Part shown: positions 46,601 through 58,600 of the stretch, piece after piece
Numbering within the stretch: position 1 is the first letter of the stretch
Layout of the letters: the number at the start of each line of letters is the position of its first letter
Source: Amyelois transitella
Lineage: Eukaryota; Arthropoda; Insecta; Lepidoptera; Pyralidae
DNA length: 64,000 bases
NCBI RefSeq assembly: GCF_032362555.1
Contig: NC_083526.1
Location: 3,182,001 to 3,246,000 of the forward strand
Direction of reading: 5' to 3'
Notes under the pieces: model-generated
What the model was told of the DNA's origin: nothing
Databases searched by the model: none
What the model saw: only the letters and a program-made list of their open reading frames with translations
Program-made: the position numbers and the translations under genes

Positions 46601-49600
46601 ATATCTATATCATTGTAATTTATCTTTTTCGTAAAAAAAAACATATAAAATTAAATCTATAGAAATATCGTGTTTCGCTCACATTTGAGATAATCGTCGT
46701 AATCTAACACGGCACACTTGCCCACGATGCCCACTAGTGGGCTTGTGTCGTGGATCGTCGTCAGCAACACTTCTTGTTTGTAGAACGGCTGAAAATATAA
46801 TAACATATAAACATATAATCACGTCTATATCCCTTGCGTGGTAGACAGAGCCAAAAGTCTGGAAAAGACTGATAGGCCACGCTCAGCTGCTTGGCTTGAT
46901 GATAGAATTGAGATTATAATAGTGACAGGTTGCTATCCTATCGCCTAAAAGAATCCAAAGTTTGTAAGCCTATCCCTTATTGCCTTTTACGACATCCATG
47001 GAAAGGAGATGGAGTGGTCCTATTCTTTTTTGTATTGGTGCCGGGAACCACACGGCACTAACATAATAACATTTATATATTAATAATAAGAACACTTTCC
47101 AATTTATAATATTGGTAGCGCTGACGTGTCAACACGATAAAATCAGTCAAACCTTAAGAATAATAATAAAAAAATATTAAAATTAAATTAAATGAGCTAA
47201 GTTCTTGCATTTTGCAAAAATTTTGTTGTAGGTATATTTGTGAATACATATATTTCTTATGTGGTAAATCATCGAGCCGATAATTTGATATTAATAAAAC
47301 TAAGAACATAAATAAGAAGCATTAAAACCTATCAGTAGTTTTCAAATGATAAAAAAAAGTAACATGTTTATAATAATAATAAGCCAATATAAAGCAAACC
47401 TTGTTGATGATGTTCGCCACTTCTGACGGGAAGATCAAGAACGGTCCTCGGAAGTAGCATTTGTTACTGCAACAAAAACATGATTTCAATTTTAACAACA
47501 AAATTCGTAAATAACGAAATCATTAAAAAAAAACGTATGCACAGAGAAATGAATCTAGTGGGAGAGGTTGTAGTCACCGATAAAGAAAATATAAGATAAT
47601 CGATGACTTTTAAAATGTGACCATGTATAATTATGGTCGTTTTGATTGACTTCATAAATAAGTATAAATCTTGATAAACCCCGGAGCAGATCTCGTTATA
47701 TTGCTCGTAACATGTGTTTTATTGCTCACAATATGTGTTTTATTGCTCACAATACGTGTTTTATTGCTCACAATACGTGCTTTATTGCTCACAATACGTG
47801 TTTTATTGCTCACAATATGTGTTTTATTGCTCACAATACGTGTTTTATTGCTCACAATACGTGCTTTATTGCTCACAATACGTGTTTTATTGCTCACAAT
47901 ACGTGCTTTATTGCTCACAATATGTGTTTTATTGCTCACAATACGTGTTTTATTGCTCACAATACGTGCTTTATTGCTCACAATACGTGTTTTATTGCTC
48001 ACAATACGTGCTTTACTGCTCACAATACGTGTTTTATTGCTCACAATACGTGCTTTATTGCTCACAATACGTGCTCTATTGCTCACAATACGTGTATTAT
48101 TGCTCACAATACGTGTTTTATTGCTCACATCAATATGTGTTTATATGACTCACTCGCCCGTCTCCCAGATGGTGTCGACCTGGGCGATCATCTGCTTGCC
48201 GCCATCGGTGACCACGTACACGTAGTCGCCGGTCTTGATGACCCCCGAGCAGACGGTGTTGTATTGCTCGTAATACGTGTTCTCGTCGTCTGTGCCTAGC
48301 GGGTTGTACATCACTACGTCCTGTCAGGAGAATATAAATATATATAAATATAAATACGGGACAAATTACACAGATTGAGTTAGCCTCGAAGTAAGTTCGA
48401 AACTTGTGTTACGAGATACCAACTCAACGATACTATATTTTATAATAAATACGTATATAGATAAACATCCAATGCCCAGGCCAATCAGAGAAAGTTCGTT
48501 TCTCATCATACCCTGACCGGGATTCGAGCCCGGGACCTCCGGTGACACAGACAAGCGCACTACCGCTGCGCCACAGAGGCCAAAGGGGAGAAAGATAACA
48601 AATATTGTATAAGGCTCATAAATTTATATTGATTCGTTCCTTTAGGCGATTTATTATGAACTAACTGAAAGATTCCATCATTAAACCATCTAGCAGAATG
48701 TGTTCTTGCAATAAAGCCATGTATCAATGACTCTTTTCCTAAATTACGTATGTAGTTGAATGCTGTCATGCGGTGAGAGAAAATATCGTGGGGAAAACCT
48801 ACACATTCCTGATGTACCTGATTTGAAAGGCCTGTATGCGACACACCTTAAATGTTGAATTATTGCATACGCTGTACGCAATAACTGAAAGTTTAAGCTA
48901 TGTCGCACTGTAGCCTGTTAAAGCCTCGACAATTTTTTTACCAAATCGAGTGGTTATCTAATATAACGAGCTTCTTGAGAATGTCGTCACTATAAGATGC
49001 AAAATGAAGTATAGTTTGTTCCGCCACTTCTTCTACACATGCGCTTTGGAAGCGGTTGTAGTTATAATTCGATTTAAGTGATGTGACATCAATAAGTGAT
49101 ACCTTGTAATCCAATTTTGAAACCAAATCTATTCTATTTTAAATAAAGATCTAAAAACACGCACCGGTCGTTCCTTCTCCTGCACATTCTCCAGCACTTC
49201 GAGTTCAGCCAGCTCATCCTTGTGTTTCTCCACGCGCTCGCGGAACACTGACACCGTGCGACTCGGCTCCAGGGGTACCTTAAACAAACAATATTATGTA
49301 GTCTCCCGTTATCCTAAGATATCCCGTCACTGCTCTGCTCATATTGATTGTAGCGTGATGATAAGTATATTGTAACCAGCTCAGGAGTATGAAAAATAAT
49401 TGAAGTTTCGTTAAAATCCGACGAGCAGTTTTTGTTTTTATAACGGTTATACAGACAGACAAAAAATTACTGATTGCATTTTAGACATCAGTATCAATCC
49501 CTAATGCTAATATTTTTTTTTTCACATTTTCCATTATTTCTTTGCTCCTTATAGTTGCAGCGTGATGTTATAAAGCCTTCCTCCTCAAAAATAATTTTCC

Positions 49601-52600
49601 GATTCGAACCAGTAGTTCCTGAGATTAGCGCGTTCAAACAAACTTATAATATTAGTATAGATGGGATTACACATACATAAAAGTGGATTTGGAAGGGGAT
49701 TATTTCACAGGTGAAAAGGACCGTATACTTTAGTATCCACTAGCGACGCGTCTAAGCTTCACCCGCGCGAATTTTGCGTCAACTATAAAACAAAATAGGG
49801 TTTTCCTAATTCCACAGAAGGTATCGTTTTCAGCGGGATGAAAAGTTGTATCTATGTTCTTCTTCTGACTCTATGTTCGCAAAATTTCAAGAAGATAAAG
49901 CGAGATGAGACAACAAACAAACTTATATTCGCATTTATTAGTTCTCTCCCTTTCCTGTGGGAATTTCTAAAATTCTCTTTTAGCGAACGCCCAAATATAT
50001 ATGCACGCCAAATTCCAGCTCAATCCGTTCAGAAGTTTGGGCGGTTGACAGATCAGTCAGTCAATCGGTCACTTTACGTTTAATATATATATATATAGAT
50101 TATAGTGCCGTGTGGTTCCCGGCACCATTACAAAAAAGAATAGGACCACTCCATCTCTTTCCCACGGATGTCGTAAAAGGCGACTAAGGGATAGGCTTAT
50201 AAACTTGGGATTCCTCTTTTAGGCGATGGGCTAGCAACCTGTCACCATTTGAATCTCAATTCTATCACTAAGCCAAACAGCTGAGTCTTTTCAAGACTGG
50301 TGGCTCTGTCTACCCCGCTAGGGATATAGACGTGATCATATGTATGTATGTATGTATAGATTATAAATGAATGTCACCTCTCTGGGCACGAGCGTGGCCT
50401 CCTTCTCGGCACCCTCCCACACCTTGATCTTCTTGAACCAGCGGTTGCGCGTGCTGTAGCGGCTCTCGCAGACGTACACGTCCTTGTCGGCATATCCTGT
50501 ATGGAAAATGAACATTTTTAGCCGCTAACTTGTAGTCCCGTATTGAAAATGAAGATTTTTAGCCGCTAATTTGTAGTCCTGTATGGAAAATGAACATTTT
50601 TAGCCGCTAACTTGTAGTCCCGTATTGAAAATGAAGATTTTTAGCCGCTAATTTGTAGTCCTGTATTGAAAATGAAGATTTTCAGCCGCTAACTTGTAGT
50701 CCTGTATTGAAAATGAAGATTTTCAGCCGCTAACTTGTAGTCCTGTATTGAAAATGAACATTTTTAGCCACTAATTTGTAGTCCTGTATTGAAAATGAAG
50801 ATGTTTAGCCGCTAATTTGTAGTCCTGTATTGAAAATGAACATTTTTAGCCGCTAATTTGTAGTCCTGTATTGAAAATGAACATTTTTAGCCGCTAACTT
50901 GTAGTCCTGTATTGAAAATGAAGATTTTTAGCCGATAACTTGTAGACATTTGACCCGGTTTCTGTTCTATAGAGACCAGGGTGCGCTTATGACTACGACC
51001 CAGCTCCCGTAGCGGCGTGATGCCGTTTTTATTGCACGTAAAGCTATCGCTATCCCGTTTCACGTCATAATAAAAAGCGAAACAGCGATAGTTTTCACGT
51101 GTTTCAAGCTTGTCAAGTGAATACGTCTGGTAATGAGTTGATCTTACCTTCAGGCTTGAACTTGAAGTACTCCTTAACGTTCATGACGTAGCAATGGCCG
51201 ATGACCTGGTCTAAGGGGATGCTGCGGTGCGTCTCCGTCTTGAACACCTCCTGCTGCAGGAACTTGCGCGTGCGCACGTGGAATGTTTCTTGGGGGCTGC
51301 AATGAATAGGGGCGTTTAGAATTTGAAGTACTGGGATCTGATCAGACTGAAGAAAGATACATACATATAGTTTATATAAATATCAAGTAAATAGATAGAT
51401 ATCTTCCTTTCAGAAATTTCAAGACTATTGGCTCTGTCTACCCCGCAAGGGATATAGACGTGACTGTATGTATATATATATACATACATATAATCACGTC
51501 TATATCCCTTGCGGGGTAGACAGAGCCAACAGTCTTGAAAAGACTGATAGGCCACGTTCAGCAATTTTGCTTTATTGGGATTCAAATAGTGACAGGTTGC
51601 TAGCCCATCGCCTAAAAGACGAATCCCAAGTATATAAGCCTACCCTTTAGTCGCCTTTTACGACATCCATGGGAGAGAGATGGAGTGGTCCTATTCTTTT
51701 TCTATTAGTGCCGGGAACCACACGGCACGTATATATATATATAGATATATAGAACACTCACCGGAAGTACACATTGGCGTACATCATGGGGACGCCATCT
51801 TTGTTGGTCCACACCCGCTCCACCTGCACGATGGCGGGCTCCTTGTTGCCCTTCTCCGGCTGGACGTACACGAAGTCGCCTTTGTTGTACTGCGTCTGCG
51901 CCAGGGGGGCGCTGCCGGCCGGCATCGAGTCGTCCGTGCTCGATCTGGGAATTCAAATCATACATACATATACATATGGTCACGTCTATATCCCTTGCGG
52001 GGCAGACAGAGCCAACAGTCTTGAAAAGACCGAATGGCCACGTTCAGCTATTTGGCTAATAATGATAGAATTGAGATTCAAATAGTGACAGGTTGCTAAG
52101 CCCATCGCCTAAAAGAGCAATCCCAAGTTTATAAGCCTATCTCTTAGTCGCCTTTTACGACATCCGTGGGAAAGAGATGCGAGTGGTCCTATTCTTTTTT
52201 TTTTGTATTGGTGCTGGGAACCACACGGCACCTCCACAACACCAATTAAATCATGTTTTAATGTCGGCAAAACTTTGTACATGCATGCATACATATGTAT
52301 TTATTTATACCTTTAGCCAACGATCAGGAAAAGCCAAGAAAAATTTAGTATGAATGATAGCGATAATCATTGTCTTCCTTGCTTTTATTCGAATTGCATT
52401 TTTTATTGTAACCGTGTGGTTACCCGCACTTCAGAATAAGACCATTCCATTATAACTAAGGGAAAGGCTTATAAATTTGAGAATCTTGTCGTAGGATATA
52501 GTCTATTGCTAAACCCTCTTAAAATTTATAAAAAATAGTCCTAATAAAGGTTGATGCAGTTATCCTATAGATCTTCAAATTATCTCTCATCTCTCTTACC

Positions 52601-55600
52601 TGCGGCATTTTACCTTAAAGCTAGCCACCCACCCACACCCACAAGGCATATAGTCGTAACTACATGTATACATACAATATCTCACTATATAGTGACTATA
52701 GCCATACAAACCTTATTATTGCTCGACACTGTTTGGTCTATCTTTTTAAAACTGTATTACATACATACATACATATAATCACGTCTATATCCCTTGCGGG
52801 GTAGACAGAGCCAACAGTCCTGAGCGGACTGATAGGCCACGTTCAGCTATTTGGCTTTAAGATAGAATTGAGATTCGAATAGTGACAAGTTGCTAGCCTA
52901 TCGCCTAAAAAAAGAATCTCAAGTTTGTAAGGCTATCCCTTAGTCGCCTTTTACGACATCCATGGGAAAGAGATGGAGTGGTCCTATTCTTTTTTGAATT
53001 GGTGCCGGGAACCACACACCAAACTGTATTATTGTACTTATTTGTTTCTTTTGACTGTTTGTGTCAAAATAAATAAAAAAAAAAAACCTAGTCTCATCCT
53101 CGTCTTCGTTCTCCTGTAACAACTTGCACTGCTTGACCAGCTCCACGCTAGTGGTGATCGTGTCTCGTGTGAACGCCAAAGCCGGAGACTGAAGAGTGTT
53201 CTTGCAGAGTATGTCGCGTTGTTCCACGAAGTACGACTGTAGTTCGACGGAGTCTTCGAATATTTGGCTGTCTGTTCGAGAGAGACGGCGCGCTCTGTAG
53301 ACAAAGACAAGTATAATATTAAAAAAAATATATATAATGCTAAATGGAACTTGTTGTGTTGACAGTATGCAATAAACATACATATACATAGGTTCATAGT
53401 CACCGTCGTTACTATTGCCTTAGTAGCACCCTTGGGTGCGCATGGCCGTAGTGGGAATCATATCAACCCCCGTAGCATGATACTTATCTACCTATCGCTG
53501 TTTTGCTTTCTTATGCTGCAGTGTAGTTTGTTCCGCCGTTTCTTCTACACATGCGCTTTGGAAGCGGTAGTAGTTACAATTAGATTGTAACTCAGTACTG
53601 TAAGTGATGTGACTTTAATAAGTGATACCTTGTTTCCAAATAAAAAATAAAAAAAATGTGACGCGAAACGCGACAACGATAGTTTTTCGCGCCATAAAAA
53701 CGGCATCGCACGTACTAACACCGTTTATGTCTAAAATAAGATAAGCGGCGTTGGCGTTAAGAATTGCGAAACTCAAGATATTTTCGTGGTCTCATTTTCA
53801 TTTAATCTCAGTCACACCATCCCAAGAATTAATAGCACTGTTACCTCTCGAAAACAGCGAACATGTCCTGCTGGAAGTGATCCAAGCGCTTGTAATGTCC
53901 GCGGTCGAGCCTCCTCTTCACCAGGTCTAAGGAGATTGCTCGAACTTTCTCCCCGCTCGCAGTCTCGTCGTGTTCCGGGAGTTCCGCCATACTGTCCGAA
54001 TAGCATCTGTAAACATTAATATAATAAAAGAATAAGCAGTTAACTGATTGAAGGGTCTTTTATATAAGATGTACATTTTTTGATTCTATCTGTCACGCCT
54101 AAAAATATATTTTGATTGTCTTGGGTCTTGGATGTTCATTAAAATGGCATGGCATTTATCATCTTGATGTGTGTTCCAGGTCTTTAAGCCCTGGGGAAAG
54201 CTGGAGTTTACCTATGATTAATAACGTAGGAGTGGAGGAAATATCACCAAAAGACTGTAAATAATAAATCACGTAAATTAGACGCACACACTAAACTGTA
54301 GCAGGTACATGATCACAAAATATTATTTACTTCTTTTCATCAATTGCACACTGAGTGTTTTAAGAAAAAAATATTAAACATAATCAACCAAATCTACCCA
54401 TAGAAGCAGACTTCTAATTCTTGATAGACCACTTTATATGAAACAATAAACTGCATTCACACATACCTGCCCTCCTCATCTTGGTGATTGTACACAGTGG
54501 TGAACAAGTTTAGCAGCAGCTCTTGCACTGCGGCCGGTACATCGGGCACTGAATCATCGTCCTCCCTGGAAACAATGACTGAGAATATACGTATCTGCAG
54601 GTAAGACAATGCCTAGACAAAACTTTAAATAACATAACATTTAGTTGTTACATCAAAATCAGGGGCCAATTTATTAATAATAAACATGTTGATCAAGGTC
54701 AATCATAGAAACAAAATTTTACTCTTAAGACGTTGTGCAGAATATTTTTTTAATGGAAAATTGATATGCGCATCCTGGAAGTGTCAAATTCTAGGGTGTA
54801 ATTAAATGCCGGGTGCTATATCTACATAAAAGAGTTTAGTGCTCATTTGAGAATTAACACATTTACTAATTAAAATTGTATATCACAAAACCATAAGCAA
54901 TCAGCTTAGGTTTATTAATAAATTTACTACAAACCTTAAAAGTTGTTTAGTCTGCAAACACATCCTCTGCAATATCAAAGCGTCTTTATATATCTGTGAA
55001 TCTGGCTCGTTATATTTGCAAGCGTTATCGAACATCAATATAAAATCGGAAGCCAACTCGTTCACGGAACTATAGACACCGTTCTTTAGTTTATGGGCTA
55101 TCTTCTCCATGTCTATTGGATTCTTGATCAGCTCGTAGTAGTCAGGGTACTCCACTTTGTTGGGTAGCTTCATGAATATCAGTGCTAGTAAGCGGTTGGC
55201 TGAAAATAAGAAAACGAAACTACATTAAAGAATTTCTTAGGTGTACAATTTCAATCTTAACTAATATTACAAATGCCAGAGTAAGTTTATTTGTTTCTTA
55301 CATCTTTACCTACTGAACCAATCTTCTTGAAATTTAACGTATGTATAATTTAGAGTCTGAAGAAGGACATAGGGTCCATTTCGTCCCGGTAAAACCTGGA
55401 GTTTCCGTAGGTGGCGCTAAATTCATGCGGATAGGTCTGAGTTATAAAAAAATGATATAAGTGGCGCTAATAAATCGAGTAAGAGTTTCTACTTAAGAAT
55501 TAAACTAACCTTTCGGATCCCGATAATCTCTGATAGCATCATACAGCGTCCTCAGCTTCTGTTCTAACGGCGACAACTGTTTAGATTTGGCCGCTTTGAA

Positions 55601-58600
55601 CGTCTTCAACACGGCGGCTCTCTTCTGAGAAGTCTCCACGTTGCCGCCGCTGTGGAGTTCTTTGAGGCGGTCGTTGAGAACTCTCTCGAGGAGGTTCGCA
55701 TCGTCGTATATCATGGAGCCTTCTTCGTTGAACTGGCGGCAGTTCGAGAACATAAGACGGAAGTCTGATACCATTTCTTCTAGGGAGTTGTAGCGGTCGT
55801 TCTGTGAATGAATTTAACCCTTCGTAAGCTTTAGGCCGTATCCGGGCATGTACTAGGAATGCTTTGTTCCGGATCCGTCCAAATGCACTCGTCGTAGTTT
55901 TTACACAAATATAATATCTAATAACAAGAAATAAGGTGTTTTATTATTTGAAATGTATTTCTAACGAATGAAGCCGTCATAGACAACTGTCAAATATGAA
56001 TTTCATCCGTTCATTTAGCTAACCAAGTCATTTCAAATTGTGACTTCGTTGTGTTGCAAAGTGACTGAAGAACGTGTGAGAAAACTCGTCTTTTTTGGCT
56101 GTAATTACAAACAGGTATGTAAATGTTTTTATTTCGTTATTATATAGTTACTTTCGAAGCAATTACGTGTAAAAGTTTATAGATTTAGTAAAAAAAGAAG
56201 GATTTTAGCTTTTTCAAAAGTAGATGGAGTGTGTTACATATTTCTTTCGTGTTAGTTTATGCATTATATCCAATACCTCTGTAATGGATATAATTGGTTT
56301 TAGATAGTAAATTTATTATACTATTGAAATACACTAACTTTTTTACAATAAATACATGGATTTTGTAAATATCTTATATTTTTCAAGACTGAGAATCCGT
56401 TACACGCACACATACGCACTATGTCCGCCATCTTACTTGTGTCGTACACTGTCTGTGTATTGTATCGCGACGCTAATATACAGCATGCTTTCAAAAGCCT
56501 CTGTGATTTATTCATTGATTGAAACTAAATCTACGAAATTTATTTTATTGGTTTTAGTCAAAATGTCGTTTGGTTTTGATGACATGATGTCATGATAGTT
56601 GGGAGATGGTATACAGGATCTACGCTCCGGTAACTCGTATCGCGCTGTGTTTTAGCTCGTTAGTTTTGTCTCCGTGAGCACTTTCTGATGAAGTGACATC
56701 GAGGGTCTGATGATGCAGTCGGAAGGTGGTATACAGGATCTACGCTCCGGTAACTCGTATCGCGCTGTGTTTTAGCTCGTCAGTTTTGTCTCAGTGAGCA
56801 CTTTCTGATGAAGTGACATCGAGGGTCTGATGATGCAGTCGGAAGGTGGTATACAGGATCTATGCTCCGGTAACTCGTATCGCGCTGTGTTTTAGCTCGT
56901 TAGTTTTGTCTCCGTGAGCACTTTCTGATGAAGTGACATCGAGGGTCTGATGATGCAGTCGGAAGGTGGTATACAGGATCTACGCTCCGGTAACTCGTAT
57001 CGCGCTGTGTTTTAGCTCGTCAGTTTTGTCTCAGTGAGCACTTTCTGATGAAGTGACATCGAGGGTCTGATGATGCAGTCGGAAGGTGGTATACAGTATA
57101 CAGGATCTACGCTCCGGTAACTCGTATCGCGCTGTGTTTTAGCTCGTTAGTTTTGTCTCCGTGAGCACTTTCTGATGAAGTGACATCGAGGGTCTGATGA
57201 TGCAGTCGGAAGGTGGTATACAGTATACAGGATCTATGCTCCGGTAACTCGTATCGCGCTGTGTTTTAGCTCGTTAGTTTTGTCTCCGTGAGCACTTTCT
57301 GATGAAGTGACATCGAGGGTCTGATGATGCAGTCGGAAGGTGGTATACAGGATCTACGCTCCGGTAACTCGTATCGCGCTGTGTTTTAGCTCGTTAGTTT
57401 TGTCTCCGTGAGCACTTTCTGATGACATCGATGTCTGGTTTGAATACATGCTAATAATTTTATTTTATTGACAGATTAAAATGGAACCCCAAACCCCAAG
57501 TACTTCCAGAAGCATGTTTGTCGGCTTGGAGGTGACTAGAACTCCTCAGGGATCCCTTATTCGGGGCAGAGATGTAGTCTTGGAGACATCTGGATCAGGG
57601 AGGATTAGAGTATGTTATTTTCCAGTTTTGTTAACTTTCCCTTTTACTTTAAAAACAAAAACTGATTATTTCGTATATTTTATTACAGCCTTGGCGGCCC
57701 CAAAATTTATCTGTGGAAGGCGAAGCCATAGAGATCGTGGATGAGTTGGTCCATGGCGGCGAAAAAGTAGCTGCTGTAAGAATGGTTTTCTTTTTTTTGA
57801 TAACTTTAGTAGATGTTCAACTTTTTTTTAACTACCAAGATAATAATATGTCGAGATGTATACTAACTTATTGCTCACTTATTGATGTCTATTGTAAGGA
57901 TTATCGAAACAAAATATTACCTATTATCACAACATGCAATGTTATTTACAAAATAATTATTTTTTAGGTACCAGAGGAACGTACGAAAGGTCAGCCGCGT
58001 AATCTTTTTGGCCGAGAACCTGTAAGTTTCATTTTCATAACACTCTTTGAAAGTATAAATTACTTGCATTGAGAAAGGGATTTTTATTTATTGCCGCTCT
58101 CATCGTGCACCGGACTATCTGATAGAAATCTAGTCCATCCAGTAACTAAGGTAATGTAACTAAGGGTGTTTGGTTTGTGCTTCAATAACACAATTCTGCT
58201 AAAATTGGCAATGCGGTATGAATGTATTGTAACTTCATTGATATAAAGGTGTTTGGTGTATGCTCAATAACGTAATTCAGCGAAATTGGCAATATGGCAT
58301 GAATATATTGAAAGTTAATTGAATAAAAATGAACAGGAATCTCTATTCCTGTTCATCGTTGGGATACACTAATTATTCCTTTTTATAAAAATATTGTGGT
58401 TGGCATCTCTAACAATACCCGCTTTTGTTATGTTTGTGTGTATGCTTGCATGTGGTTTAGGGTTTGGTTTTTTTAATAGGATGAAGACATACTGGATCCT
58501 GAGCTGGCTGAAGAATTAGCCATCGACTCTGGAAGTGATGAGGATGCCGAGGAAGAATTGACTCTCGATCAGTTACAGCAGATGTTGGAATCAGATGACG

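Larger units (their letters stand above)
46133..51944 (-). other. polybromo: Polybromo tandem BAH domains
   Basis: BAH1 lies in exons 51,944-50,378: YNKGDFVYVQPEKGNKEPAI, then IVQVERVWTNKDGV, YVMNVKEYFKFKPEGYADKD and VYVCESRYSTRNRWFKKIKV. A connecting exon (49,278-49,165) encodes a charged helix (RERVEKHKDELAELEVLENV). BAH2 lies in exons 48,320-46,133: IKTGDYVYVVTDGGKQMIAQ, CYFRGPFLIFPSEV, then LKCRPTEIQENDVFVCES. BAH domains mediate chromatin and PCNA-type interactions in this family. Confidence 0.92.

Noticed and set aside
47678..48135. Regular short repeats resembling a CRISPR array
   Set aside because: Units are contiguous with no unique spacers, in a eukaryotic intron.
47652..48299. Open frames of 144-195 codons on both strands with heptad-like repeats
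   Set aside because: They are by-products of a 21-bp tandem repeat free of stops in four frames. None connects to a splice signal or start in the polybromo frame; intron retention meets a stop at once.
48480..48582. A possible second tRNA gene on the minus strand
   Set aside because: The A and B boxes are good, but the anticodon and acceptor stems do not close. The sequence runs on into a SINE body with a tail, so it is a tRNA-derived SINE.
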